Source of the DNA: JAOAFZ01 sp964412815
GTDB taxonomy: Bacteria > Patescibacteriota > Microgenomatia > UBA1406 > GWC2-37-13
Length of the DNA: 64,000 nucleotides
Direction: 5' to 3'
Assembly (NCBI GenBank): GCA_964412815.1
Contig: CAYPQF010000038.1
Location: forward strand, 62,001 to 126,000
Numbering within the stretch: position 1 is the first letter of the stretch; every line of letters begins with the position of its first letter. Positions 42,533 through 52,579 of the stretch are shown one piece after another. The translations under genes and the position numbers were made by a program. The notes under the pieces are model-generated. The model had not been told where the DNA came from. It saw nothing but the letters and a program-made list of their open reading frames with translations, and made no database searches.

Positions 42533-44983
42533 TTATCCAATACGACGCTTTGGTAATTGTGTAATGTAGAGTCCCAGAAGGGATGTGGCAATGATAATAA
42601 AGACCATCAGTACAACTGCTATGACGACCGTAATACCATCCGGCTTCTCTTCCGCGCCCAGCTCGGTCATACCGATCGCATTCTCATTGATCGTCATATC
42701 TTCTACTGAGGTAAACTCTCCCAGAACTGCCTTGTTCTCAGGAGAAGCATTAAAGGCATAATAGTTTGTCCGGTTTGAATCGATGGCAGAGTTTTCGGCA
42801 ATAAACGCGGCTGTTCTGATTGATGCCTGGGAATCTGAGAGTCCGTTAAAACGCAGCTCATAGGGAATGGACGGCAGATACTCAGAGTAGATGCGGAAAA
42901 ATCCGGACTCGTCGGCCGTAGTTTCGTACATCGGTTTGTTACTGGATTGCAAATAGACCCCGACAGTTGCTCCCGGGATAATCTGCCCACCTTCTGTTAC
43001 GGCATACCCCTCAATATAATTCAGAATGGGATTCAGTTGAATAACAGTAGTATCGGCTGCCTTTTCATCCGCCTCGACTTGCATAAAGGAGGTAACAAAC
43101 TGAATCACTGCGGAAACAGGGTTTGCCTGTTCAGCTGCACCCTGAAGGTTAGGAACTGGCTTCTTTTTTGCTTCAAGCTCACCAATAATTTCTCCGGATT
43201 TCAGGTTGGACGTGTCTATAAGGATCTTAAACTGTCCATAAGCATCTGCTTCTGTACGGGCAAGTTCGCGTGTGCGGACCATGGTCCCCGGTTTTCGCTT
43301 GTTGGGCACTTGCGCATAAATGATGATAGTAGATCGGGGATGGGAAACACGTCCCTCGATCGTGTACGTGTTCCGCTCTTTATCCAGCGTTTCGAAGTGA
43401 TCGATGACAGTAATCGGATTCTGTCGTGCGTACGCGAGAGACTGCGCTTCATCCAGCGGTTGCATTGGGATATCCCGTTGTTCGATCTTTCCCTTCTGTA
43501 CAATGTCTTCGCCTTGATAGAGGTTCATATAGAACTCTGATGCCGCATAATTCATGGTTCCTGCCGGGAAGACATAGCCGCTCTTTTTCGCAGAGAGACG
43601 ATAGGTGCCGTCCGGCACATAGAATGAGAAAATACCGTCTGCAATTGTTTTCTGAGGATTAGTAATCGATCCGATTTGCGGAGAAGCAGAGATGTCAGAT
43701 TGCGTTACTGTCTTGTATGACCCATCGGTCATTTTTTTTGTCAGCGTTACGTCAACTCCGGAGAGCGGCTCAAGCGTGAGGCTATCAAATACCCGTCCGA
43801 ATGGATCATGAATCAACTGACATCCGTCCTGGAACGATAGCGTTGCATGTTTCTGGCCACCCAGAGCATCTAGATTAGGAGCGCGTGAACTGTCTTTACT
43901 ATACGCAAGCATAAAGATGCTGCTGGTGTTCCCGGCCCGTGTCACCCACTCAATCTCTGCGGTAGTATTGTCCTGGGTAATCGGTTGTGCCATCTTTTTC
44001 GGCGTATCGCCGGCAACATCAAAGAACTCTGACGAGTAATTGTATGCGGCCTGAAGAGAAGCAAAGTTATTGGCACCGAACAGCTTCTGATCATCGGCTG
44101 CATTGCCAGTTGTGCAGGTAAACGAGTCGACCCCTTCCAGAATACACTCAATAATCCAGACCGGAGTATTCTCCCCGATTGCGGTTAATTTACGTCGTAG
44201 TTCTCCTATATTCACCAGCTTAACCCGTCGTTCTACGGAGGCATTTGCCGGAGGGTTCTGTTGTTGAGCAGTTTCGTTGGAACAGCTGACTGCATCCTCT
44301 GAACAGAGTTCTGTCTGCACACACGCAAATCCTTGTGTTTCTGAGGCAGCAACAGCCTCTTCTGGCGCGACATCTGTTTCTGCGGCACTTTCTTTCTTTT
44401 CAGGTTTATATGTCAACGTAACAGGTGTTGCATCTTTACTGTTCTGGAAGCAGTAGTTACAATCCGCATTCGTCGGACGGCTGGGATCGTTCGGTACCAC
44501 GCTTCTATTACCGCCCACGGTACTAAACTCACCTGGCCATTGAATATTGGGCATGACCGTAAACTCCATTGGATTTGCATGACAGCCGAAGTTTCCAATG
44601 TAAAAGACTTCGGGTTGCCCTATGGCGTGGAACCGGTAGGCATCCAGAGCACCGTCACCATCTGTATCCACTCGTTCCTTTTTATCATCCGCTTCATTTT
44701 TTTCTCCCGGTTCAAAAACTACGCATCCGTCTGCACCAGTCCTGCTATAGCGCACACCCTGTATTCGTTTAGCCATCTCTTGAGCATCGTTTTGATAGCG
44801 CCACCAGAGCGGACCACTGTCTGTCCAGCGTACCCATACTCCCGGGACCGGCGCCTGTGTTTCTTCGTTGACAACACATACGCGCACATCCGGAATCCAG
44901 GCATGTGATTCCTGAGCTCCAAATGTATATATCCCGACACAGATTGCAATGGCGAGCACAGTTTTAATACACGATGACTTCAT
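42533..44983 (-). CDS. Giant surface protein with carboxypeptidase-regulatory-like domains, copy B1
   Basis: 816 residues: signal peptide MKSSCIKTVLAIAICVGIYT... (cleavage near SHA), a Cys-rich part, a Ca-site-like DTDGDGALDAY, then HDPFGRVFDSLTLEPLSGVD, GIFSFYVPDGTYRLSAKKSG and IEGYAVTEGGQIIPGATVGV domains, and a C-terminal TM anchor ending PKRRIG. Very similar in the second half to 39113-41572. Overlaps the end of the A1 gene by 20 bases. Confidence 0.75.
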   Translation of the reverse strand: MKSSCIKTVLAIAICVGIYTFGAQESHAWIPDVRVCVVNEETQAPVPGVWVRWTDSGPLWWRYQNDAQEMAKRIQGVRYSRTGADGCVVFEPGEKNEADDKKERVDTDGDGALDAYRFHAIGQPEVFYIGNFGCHANPMEFTVMPNIQWPGEFSTVGGNRSVVPNDPSRPTNADCNYCFQNSKDATPVTLTYKPEKKESAAETDVAPEEAVAASETQGFACVQTELCSEDAVSCSNETAQQQNPPANASVERRVKLVNIGELRRKLTAIGENTPVWIIECILEGVDSFTCTTGNAADDQKLFGANNFASLQAAYNYSSEFFDVAGDTPKKMAQPITQDNTTAEIEWVTRAGNTSSIFMLAYSKDSSRAPNLDALGGQKHATLSFQDGCQLIHDPFGRVFDSLTLEPLSGVDVTLTKKMTDGSYKTVTQSDISASPQIGSITNPQKTIADGIFSFYVPDGTYRLSAKKSGYVFPAGTMNYAASEFYMNLYQGEDIVQKGKIEQRDIPMQPLDEAQSLAYARQNPITVIDHFETLDKERNTYTIEGRVSHPRSTIIIYAQVPNKRKPGTMVRTRELARTEADAYGQFKILIDTSNLKSGEIIGELEAKKKPVPNLQGAAEQANPVSAVIQFVTSFMQVEADEKAADTTVIQLNPILNYIEGYAVTEGGQIIPGATVGVYLQSSNKPMYETTADESGFFRIYSEYLPSIPYELRFNGLSDSQASIRTAAFIAENSAIDSNRTNYYAFNASPENKAVLGEFTSVEDMTINENAIGMTELGAEEKPDGITVVIAVVLMVFIIIATSLLGLYITQLPKRRIG

Positions 44984-45926
44984 ACGATTGTTTTAATTCG
45001 GTAATCCACGAATCCAGACTGCTAATATCACTACTCTGAATTTTGTTATCCACCTTGGCAAACATGTGCACCGCATCGAGCGGTTTATCCTGATCTGCCG
45101 GCTGATCCTGAACAGTCATCACGTCTGAGACGGCTCCTTCCTGAAGATTGCGCACAATTGCATCGAACTCGGGGCTAAACGTAATCTTTTCATCTTCATT
45201 TGAAGAAAACTCAAAATATGCATTCGTAGCATATGCCGGATCTGCTTTGGCCAGTTCAGCATCTTTTCGGATTTCATCTGCAGCCTGTTCCATGGTCAGT
45301 TCTCCGTTCTTGACTTGTTCATGCACCGCGCTAATTTTTTGGAGTGTGTACTGCTTTGCTCTCTGATATCCCATGTCCGGTGCAATTTCGTTGTAAAACC
45401 AGACCGAGATTACTGCCCCTTCGATCTTTGCTGCGTCTGCTGCTACTTCCTGCTTAATCTGCGCAACCAGATCAACACGTTTTTTATTGTTCTTTGACAC
45501 GCTGTTGTACACTGTATCATCAAGCTGGACCATTCCACGTTTCCGGGCTTCCTGAAGAATCATAGAATCAACAATCACCTTATCAAAAAAGAGCTGTCGC
45601 ATCTCCCGGTCAGGATTGGCCGGTCCGTATGCCAGTTCATAATTAAGATCTTTTCCATAAATGAGCTCCTGGCCAACTTTGGCTATTACGCCTGGTTCCG
45701 GCGCTTTATCGCCCTTGGTGGTCGGGATATCAGATTTAAATCCTATAGTTGCTGTCGATTCAGGTTGCTCTGCCTGTGGAGTCGGGCTGGTAGTTTGTGC
45801 AGACTGCTGCTGACGGGAACCTGAAAGCTGCGAAAAGAGCGCAATTAGGGCTATCACAAAAAGTAAAACACCACCTGCAATAATGAGAAGAACTCGGGGA
45901 GGGACACGTGATGATATGGATTCCAT
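44964..45926 (-). CDS. SurA-N/PpiC-like membrane-anchored protein, copy A1
   Basis: 320 residues: TM anchor (about 12-32), Gln/Ser/Thr-rich linker, then VIAKVGQELIYGKDLNYELA and YTLQKISAVHEQVKNGELTM, homologous to the A2 protein. Probably a periplasm-like-side chaperone or assembly factor for the surface protein encoded next. First gene of the A1-B1-A2-B2 operon; divergent from the TrbL-like gene, whose start lies about 120 bases away. Confidence 0.72.
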   Translation of the reverse strand: MESISSRVPPRVLLIIAGGVLLFVIALIALFSQLSGSRQQQSAQTTSPTPQAEQPESTATIGFKSDIPTTKGDKAPEPGVIAKVGQELIYGKDLNYELAYGPANPDREMRQLFFDKVIVDSMILQEARKRGMVQLDDTVYNSVSKNNKKRVDLVAQIKQEVAADAAKIEGAVISVWFYNEIAPDMGYQRAKQYTLQKISAVHEQVKNGELTMEQAADEIRKDAELAKADPAYATNAYFEFSSNEDEKITFSPEFDAIVRNLQEGAVSDVMTVQDQPADQDKPLDAVHMFAKVDNKIQSSDISSLDSWITELKQSYEVIVY

Positions 45927-46043
45927 AGTACCATATTAATCAAGTTGTATTCGTGTGTCAATCTAGAGAGTATCTTATATTGTTTGCATCCTGATTTTCC
46001 TCTATAATCATTCTATGCGTATGACGATACGCAGCTATGTTTT

Positions 46044-49000
46044 ATGAAAAAGGCCTTTCTGACAATCTTTCTATTCCTTGCCTTCTTTACCTTCACTGCA
46101 TCTCCCTCATATGCTACAAACGGTCTGGACTACTACCAGATTACCCAGAACGGCATCACTCCTATTCCCTGCGGAACCAGTGAGTCCCGGAGCTGCCCCA
46201 AGGAAATGTTGCCCATTTACGAGGAACTGGGGGAACCCTGTGCCCAGTCATTTGAAGAGTTTTCCCGGTTTCCCACAACCAGGCATTTTTGGATAGAAGA
46301 TCCGGAGATCACTGCCCAGGGTAAGGCCAACGAACGGGCACGCCAGTTTATCTACTGGGCAGTCAACAATCGAGCTATTGATGATCATCCCGTCCTGCGC
46401 GAGATCTGGGGAACCACGAGTTCGGTTGCCTTCTTTTTTGTTGTGATCGTAGCAGCCTTCTTTGGCATTGGGTTTATTGTCAGTCGTAAAACAAACTTTC
46501 AGACTAACATACAGCTCTGGCCTACACTGATGAAGCTCGGTATGATGTTACTCTATATTGCACTTTCCGCTTCGATTGTGCTGCTGCTCATTCAGTTGTC
46601 TGAGATTATGATGCGCTTCTTTATTGATAACCTGGGAGGAAAAGATCTCTTTAATATTTACTTTAGTAATACCGGATCACTCGGCAGAAGTGAGCGCAAC
46701 TACACCGATTTTGTTGGCTGTCGCGACTTGAATCTACGCGTACAGGAACCGATTGACGCAAAGTTATTCCTCTATGACATGACTAATATTACCTATTACA
46801 TTATGGGTATCATGATTATTCTGCGGAAGATTCTTCTCTGGTTCCTTCTTTTTGTTGCTCCCTTCCTGGCAATTCTCATGCCATTTGTGTTTGTTCGAAA
46901 TGTCGGCTGGATCTGGATCGGTGTTTTTTTCCAGTGGCTGATGTACGGACCACTGTTTGCGCTCTTCCTGGGCGCACTCAGTAAAATCTGGAAAGCCGGT
47001 ATTCCTTTTACCTTCGACTTTTCCCGGGTGAATGACCCGAATCTTTCCGGATACACCTACCCGACTGCTATGAACATTCTTTACGGTGGACCGGCTCAGA
47101 TTCGATCCAATACTGCCGACCGCAGTTTGTCAGCACTCAATTCTGGGAGTTACGTTGATACATTTACCGAGTATGTAATAACACTTATCATGTTATGGGC
47201 AGTAACGTTCTTCCCGTGGTGGCTGTTGCGGATCTTTAGAGACTACTGCTGCGACGGTATCTATGCAATGAAGAACGTATTGTTTGCGATGTACGATCAG
47301 ATGCGTGGTGGACCGCCGAAGGGCCCGTCACCGATACCAAAGTTCCCGGATCTGAAGAGCGCGCTCAAGATTCCTGAAAGTATCAAGGTGGATACCAGTC
47401 GTGATACCGAACGAAAGATTACCGTGAAACTGGAATCAATGGAGCAGATTCGAAAGGCCTCAACAACGGAGATTTCCAAGGCACTCGATATGCATGCTGT
47501 TAAGTTGACTGATATCGCCAAGATGGAAGCAAACAAAACACAGGCTTCCGCGCTGACACAGAAGTTGGCATATCTCTCTAACCCGGCAAAAGCTCAAACT
47601 GCCGCTGAACGACAACAGTTTATGAATCTGCGAACCGAACTGTTTAATCGTGCTATCAAGCAGGATACCGCTGCACGGAACATTCTTTCCAGCACTTCCA
47701 GCTCCTCGTATGAACGAACAAAGGTACGTACCGAACTGATCAAAGATATTACCAAGATGCAGACTTCCTCTGCTTCAAACATGCGCCCGACGACCGTCAC
47801 ACTGAGCAAAGACTCAATTGCCAACATCTCACAGATGACGCAGATGTCATCGCAACAGACTAAAGACATCTTGCAGGCATATAACAAATCCAATCAGGCC
47901 TCTCTCAACAAGGCTGTTCAGCAGCTCTCCAAGCAGTTTAATGTCTCAGCAGAAAAGATCCGTACGGCGATCACTACGTCGTTTGCCATGCAGTCTCAAA
48001 AGACGAACACCATCATGACTACCTACATGAACAAGATTGCAAACAGCAATAAGATGGTGACCAACATCTCCAACCGCACCGGCCTGTCAAAGGACGATGT
48101 CCGCTCGATCGTCAAAGCCTATGTTGCCAGTATGGATAAGCCGGCCAATCAGGTAGTGAATAATATTACGAATATCACCAAGATCTCAGAGGACAAGGTG
48201 AAGGGTGCAATGACACAGATGGCAGGTATGTTCTACACTAAGAACATTATCACTGACTTCTCTTCTGATAAAAAAATGGAAGAAGTAACGGTCGAAGCAG
48301 CAATTGCTAAAGCAGCCGGAACAACCCAGGGCGGTGACAATCCGGAAGTCGGCGGACCACAGGGTGGACCTCCAGAGCAGCCGACCAAGACCGAAAAAGA
48401 AGTCGAAGTTGCCGCTGCCACCGGAACAGCTCAGAAAGAGGCTGAAGTTGGCGCTACCGATGCCAATGGTCCAGCTCCACAACCGACGGGAGCCGAAGCA
48501 CAACTGGCACAACAAATTGCGGAAGAAGCCCTCAAAGATCAGCAGTTCGTCGAACAGAACCAGATCAAGCTGGCCGAAAAACCGGAAGAAAAGCCTGCCG
48601 TTATCCGCACCGTGATCCATGTGTTAAACGAAAATGCTCAAGCTGCCAACGAGGTGGCTCAGGAAGTAGCCAAAGAACAGGAAGTAGCGGTCGAAGAAGC
48701 CGCACAGGTAGTTCAGGAGCAACTGGAGATCACTGCCGAACCGGAAAAGAACATCGAGAAGATCGTCGAGGTACCAAAGTCTATCTCTATTGAAGAGTAC
48801 GAAGAACTCAAGCAAATGTGGGCCGAACAGTACGAAAGTGGAGAGATCCCGGTTACGGAGAACATTACCAGCCGTGATGAATGGGTAGAACAGGATATTG
48901 TGACGATCACCAATGTCATGAATAAAATTCTTTCACCGAATGCAGAGTTGCAGCAACAGGGTCTGGATGAACTGGGCTTTATTATCCCGATCTTTATGAT

Positions 49001-49472
49001 TAACAATCTGAAGGGTGAACAGCTGATTACCTATCTGAAAGCAAAACTGGAAGCAGCAAAGTCAACCAAGAAGCTCCTTGAGAAAGAAAAAGAGATTCGT
49101 GAAAAGATGAAAGCAGAAGAAGATGACGAAGAGAATCTTGTCTCAATTAAAAAGAAAAAGAAAGCTGAAGCACCCAAGATGATGGAGATGGATCTGGAAC
49201 AGCCAAAAGATCGTACGATCGAAGAGATCGGTGCTTCAAACGAAGATGTTACGGCACCAAGACAGTGGGACGAAGTAAACCCTGCGTATCTGGACCAGAA
49301 CCAGGAGCCCACAGCGTCCTCAGAAACAGCCGATTCTCCTGCGACCGGAGGATATGACGAACCACAGGAGTATGGCTCAGAACAATCAGGAGGCTTAAAA
49401 GAGTATGGGGCAGAAGAATCCAACGTATTAAAAGAATACGGAGCCGAAGATGAAAAAAAGAAAGAGTGGTGA
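46044..49472 (+). CDS. TrbL/VirB6-like polytopic membrane protein with long cytoplasmic coiled-coil tail
   Basis: 1142 residues. Signal peptide (MKKAFLTIFLFLAFFTFTAS...), about six TM helices between about 130 and 400 (SSVAFFFVVIVAAFFGIGFI, LRKILLWFLLFVAPFLAILM), the layout of TrbL/VirB6 inner-membrane channel subunits. Then about 700 residues of helical Gln/Lys/Thr- and Glu/Ala-rich sequence and three EYG(S/A)E repeats at the end (DEPQEYGSEQ, LKEYGAEESN, LKEYGAEDEK). Probably the membrane core of a Patescibacterial type IV secretion-like system. Divergent from the A/B operon. Confidence 0.72.
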   Translation: MKKAFLTIFLFLAFFTFTASPSYATNGLDYYQITQNGITPIPCGTSESRSCPKEMLPIYEELGEPCAQSFEEFSRFPTTRHFWIEDPEITAQGKANERARQFIYWAVNNRAIDDHPVLREIWGTTSSVAFFFVVIVAAFFGIGFIVSRKTNFQTNIQLWPTLMKLGMMLLYIALSASIVLLLIQLSEIMMRFFIDNLGGKDLFNIYFSNTGSLGRSERNYTDFVGCRDLNLRVQEPIDAKLFLYDMTNITYYIMGIMIILRKILLWFLLFVAPFLAILMPFVFVRNVGWIWIGVFFQWLMYGPLFALFLGALSKIWKAGIPFTFDFSRVNDPNLSGYTYPTAMNILYGGPAQIRSNTADRSLSALNSGSYVDTFTEYVITLIMLWAVTFFPWWLLRIFRDYCCDGIYAMKNVLFAMYDQMRGGPPKGPSPIPKFPDLKSALKIPESIKVDTSRDTERKITVKLESMEQIRKASTTEISKALDMHAVKLTDIAKMEANKTQASALTQKLAYLSNPAKAQTAAERQQFMNLRTELFNRAIKQDTAARNILSSTSSSSYERTKVRTELIKDITKMQTSSASNMRPTTVTLSKDSIANISQMTQMSSQQTKDILQAYNKSNQASLNKAVQQLSKQFNVSAEKIRTAITTSFAMQSQKTNTIMTTYMNKIANSNKMVTNISNRTGLSKDDVRSIVKAYVASMDKPANQVVNNITNITKISEDKVKGAMTQMAGMFYTKNIITDFSSDKKMEEVTVEAAIAKAAGTTQGGDNPEVGGPQGGPPEQPTKTEKEVEVAAATGTAQKEAEVGATDANGPAPQPTGAEAQLAQQIAEEALKDQQFVEQNQIKLAEKPEEKPAVIRTVIHVLNENAQAANEVAQEVAKEQEVAVEEAAQVVQEQLEITAEPEKNIEKIVEVPKSISIEEYEELKQMWAEQYESGEIPVTENITSRDEWVEQDIVTITNVMNKILSPNAELQQQGLDELGFIIPIFMINNLKGEQLITYLKAKLEAAKSTKKLLEKEKEIREKMKAEEDDEENLVSIKKKKKAEAPKMMEMDLEQPKDRTIEEIGASNEDVTAPRQWDEVNPAYLDQNQEPTASSETADSPATGGYDEPQEYGSEQSGGLKEYGAEESNVLKEYGAEDEKKKEW

Positions 49473-49514
49473 TCTCCAGTCCCGCACCACAAACATTCCG
49501 TGTATAATCACCTC

Positions 49515-50063
49515 ATGAACTACTATACGCAAGAACTCTTTATTCCTCAAGTTAACGAACAGGACGAAATCATCGGACAAGTTGAACGCTGGAAAGCACA
49601 CCGCGAAGGTATCTTACATCGCGGCTATACTGTTGCACTTCTTTATCAGGGACAGATGCTCTGCCAGCACCGGAAACATCCGGTTTTTGACGGGTTCATT
49701 GATCTAACAGCCTCTTCCCATCAGATTTACCAGAACGACGAGTTGATCGATGCCAAAACATCGGTTCTCCAATGTCTCGCCCGTGAATGGAATATCGAAC
49801 CGTCACAGCTGAACCGCGACATCTCTCTCGTGGGAAAAGTAGTCTACAACTCAAAGCACGGTGAGTACATTGAACACGAAGTTTGCCACCTCTACCTGAG
49901 TGAGATTAATACACTGCCGGCCCCTAACCTGGAATTTGCCTACGGATTCTCGTTGCTCCCGCTTGCTCAGCTGCAACAGCCGGAAACAAACCCTGCCCTG
50001 GCAGGTCTTGCGCCATGGGTAACATCCATGATCGAAGACGGTCTTCTCAAAGAACTTACCTAA
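49515..50063 (+). CDS. Nudix/isopentenyl-diphosphate isomerase-like protein, degenerate Nudix box
   Basis: 182 residues. EQDEIIGQVERWKAHREGIL and HRGYTVALLYQGQMLCQHRK resemble the IPP isomerase/Nudix N-terminal region, but the Nudix box is degenerate (ASSHQIYQNDELIDAKTSVL then QCLAREWNI; the REUxEExG end is altered). Hydrolase or isomerase activity is therefore doubtful. Start 49515 because TATAAT is six bases before it. Confidence 0.65.
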   Translation: MNYYTQELFIPQVNEQDEIIGQVERWKAHREGILHRGYTVALLYQGQMLCQHRKHPVFDGFIDLTASSHQIYQNDELIDAKTSVLQCLAREWNIEPSQLNRDISLVGKVVYNSKHGEYIEHEVCHLYLSEINTLPAPNLEFAYGFSLLPLAQLQQPETNPALAGLAPWVTSMIEDGLLKELT

Positions 50064-50124
50064 TGGATAATCTATTCTTAAGTAGAGATACGATACAATA
50101 GAGTAATATCCGTTATATACAACT

Positions 50125-50679
50125 ATGCCAGACCTGTTTATACCCGTCATCCAGGGAACAACCCGTAAAGATCGCAAGTCAATTTATGTCTCCCGTTTTA
50201 TTGTTTCGGTTTTGGAACAAACCGAAGGAGTACGTACCGAACTGGTAGATCCTGTTGATCTGAATCTGCCATACGACGGTAATGATGAAATATCTAAAGA
50301 CCCGCGGTATACGAAAATTACCCAAGAAGCCGATGCCTTCTTTTTTGTCGTGCCTGAGTACAATCATAGTTTTCCGGGATCTCTCAAGCGGGTGCTGGAT
50401 AGTGAACTAAAAAACTACAATCATAAGCCAGCTGCGTTTGCAGGTGTCTCCAGTGGCCAGTTCGGCGGCGTCCGTGCGATCGAACATATGGTCGGGGCAG
50501 TCCGTGAAGGAGGACTGGTTGCGCTCTCGATTGATGTCCAGTTCCCAAATGTTCAGGACCTGTTTGACGAAACCGGAACAATCAAGGACCCGGAAACCTA
50601 CACCCGGCGCACAGGACGTGTCATCAAAGAATTGATCTGGATGGCAAAGACCTTGCAATGGGGGCGGAAGAACTTATAA
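50125..50679 (+). CDS. NAD(P)H-dependent FMN reductase-like flavoprotein
   Basis: 184 residues. IPVIQGTTRKDRKSIYVSRF (phosphate-binding loop), VVPEYNHSFPGSLKRVLDSE and FAGVSSGQFGGVRAIEHM are typical of the NADPH-dependent FMN reductase/azoreductase family with a flavodoxin fold. Ten bases separate it from the GH15 gene. Confidence 0.88.
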   Translation: MPDLFIPVIQGTTRKDRKSIYVSRFIVSVLEQTEGVRTELVDPVDLNLPYDGNDEISKDPRYTKITQEADAFFFVVPEYNHSFPGSLKRVLDSELKNYNHKPAAFAGVSSGQFGGVRAIEHMVGAVREGGLVALSIDVQFPNVQDLFDETGTIKDPETYTRRTGRVIKELIWMAKTLQWGRKNL

Positions 50680-50688
50680 TTAGTTCTT

Positions 50689-52542
50689 ATGCAGCATACA
50701 GACCCCTATCAACCCATCGAAAACTACGGTATTATCGGCAATATGCGAACCATTGCTCTGGTCGGCAAAAACGGTTCTATTGACTGGTTCTGCTACCCTC
50801 ATTTCGACTCTCCCAGCATCTTCGGTCGCATTCTTGACCATGAAAAGGGAGGACATTTTTCTGTCGAATCTCTCAACGAAGGAGTAACCAACAAACAGAT
50901 CTACTGGCCGGACACCAATGTACTGATTACCCGTTACCTCTCGCCGACCGGCGTTGGTGAAGTAACCGACTATATGCCGGTCCGAAGAAGCGATATGCAG
51001 CAGGGGGCCCGAATGCTGATTCGGCGACTCTATGTCGTGCATGGAAGCATGAAGTTCCGGGTCGAATGTAAACCGGCTTTTGATTATGCCAGGAAACCGC
51101 ATCGGGTTGAGATTATTGAAAAAGGAGCAAAATTTATAACCGATGAGTTGACCATGTGTGTCGCAACCGATGTTACGCTGACAGAAGGAGAAAATGGCAT
51201 GGTCTACGCAGAGTTCGAACTCAAAGAAGAAGAATCCGCGTACTTTATCTTCCACGAATTGAAAGACAATGCATCAGAGCCAGTTGAATTGTCAAAGGAA
51301 GACCTCTCCCAATTGTTCCGCAAGACGGTCAACTACTGGCACAAATGGCTCTCAAAATCGACATATACCGGCCGCTGGCGCGAGATGGTGAACCGTTCGG
51401 CACTGGTTCTCAAACTACTGACCTTTGAACCAACTGGCGCTATCGTTGCAGCACCGACGACCAGCCTTCCCGAGACCATGGGTGGCTCCCGCAACTGGGA
51501 TTACCGGTATACCTGGGTTCGTGACGCAGCCTTTACCCTCTACGGACTCCTCCGCATTGGATTCACAGACGAAGCAGCCAAGTTTATGGAATGGATTGCG
51601 GCCCGCTGTCGCGAAGAAGAGCATGAGAATGGTCCCCTTCAGATAATGTACTGCATTAATGGTGACCACGAGCTACCCGAAGAGGAGCTCTCGCATCTGG
51701 AAGGATACCGGAAATCCGCTCCGGTTCGTGTCGGCAACGGTGCCAGTAACCAGCTGCAACTGGATATTTATGGAGAATTGCTGGACAGTGTTTATATCTA
51801 CAACAAGTACGGGGCTCCAATCTCCCATGACCTGTGGGTTCGACTACGTCGAATGTTGAACTGGCTGTGTGATAACTGGAACAAAAAAGATGAAGGCGTC
51901 TGGGAAGTACGCGGTGGTCGCCAGAACTTTACCTATTCCCGCTTAATGTGCTGGGTCGCGCTGGATCGCGGACTTCGCATCGCCGAAAAACGATCATTCC
52001 CGGCAGAACGGGAAAAATGGACCTCGATCCGGGATCAGATCTACGAAGATGTAATGAAGAATGGCTGGAGCGAAGAAATCCAGGCATTCCGCCAGCATTA
52101 TGACACCAATACCCTTGATGCATCCGTTCTGCTAATGCCGCTGGTGTTCTTTATTGCTCCCAACGATCCCCGCTGGCTGTCAACACTCAAGGCTATATAC
52201 CGGTCTCCCCAGCATGGCGGACTGGTCTCTAACAGTCTGGTTTACCGCTACCTGGCACACGAGACTGACGATGGACTCGAAGGACAGGAAGAAGGTACCT
52301 TTAATATGTGTACCTTCTGGCTGGTTGAGTGTCTGACCCGTGCCGGAGAAGTCGAGACTGCCCGCCTGGTCTTTGAGCAGATGCTCGGGTATGCAAACCA
52401 CCTGGGACTCTACGCAGAACAGACCGGCAACAGCGGTGAGGCACTAGGGAACTTCCCGCAGGCCTTTACGCATCTGGGTTTAATCAGCGCAGCATATAAT
52501 CTGGATAAAGCACTCAACAACAAAAAGTCGGTAAAACCATGA
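50689..52542 (+). CDS. Glycoside hydrolase family 15 (glucoamylase/trehalase-like)
   Basis: 617 residues. N-terminal beta domain (IENYGIIGNMRTIALVGKNG, SIDWFCYPHFDSPSIFGRIL), then an (alpha/alpha)6 barrel with GGSRNWDYRYTWVRDAAFTL, YRKSAPVRVGNGASNQLQLD and a C-terminal EQTGNSGEALGNFPQAFTHL carrying a likely catalytic Glu. Full length for bacterial GH15. No signal peptide, so it acts on cytoplasmic glucan or trehalose, next to the pentose-phosphate fusion gene. Confidence 0.9.
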   Translation: MQHTDPYQPIENYGIIGNMRTIALVGKNGSIDWFCYPHFDSPSIFGRILDHEKGGHFSVESLNEGVTNKQIYWPDTNVLITRYLSPTGVGEVTDYMPVRRSDMQQGARMLIRRLYVVHGSMKFRVECKPAFDYARKPHRVEIIEKGAKFITDELTMCVATDVTLTEGENGMVYAEFELKEEESAYFIFHELKDNASEPVELSKEDLSQLFRKTVNYWHKWLSKSTYTGRWREMVNRSALVLKLLTFEPTGAIVAAPTTSLPETMGGSRNWDYRYTWVRDAAFTLYGLLRIGFTDEAAKFMEWIAARCREEEHENGPLQIMYCINGDHELPEEELSHLEGYRKSAPVRVGNGASNQLQLDIYGELLDSVYIYNKYGAPISHDLWVRLRRMLNWLCDNWNKKDEGVWEVRGGRQNFTYSRLMCWVALDRGLRIAEKRSFPAEREKWTSIRDQIYEDVMKNGWSEEIQAFRQHYDTNTLDASVLLMPLVFFIAPNDPRWLSTLKAIYRSPQHGGLVSNSLVYRYLAHETDDGLEGQEEGTFNMCTFWLVECLTRAGEVETARLVFEQMLGYANHLGLYAEQTGNSGEALGNFPQAFTHLGLISAAYNLDKALNNKKSVKP

Positions 52543-52579
52543 TGATTTCAGCCTGAGCATCTGGTACCATATAAGACAT

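Noticed and set aside
44540..44908. Plus-strand open frame of 122 codons
   Set aside because: Antisense to the well-supported surface-protein gene B1; His/Cys-rich composition without motifs.
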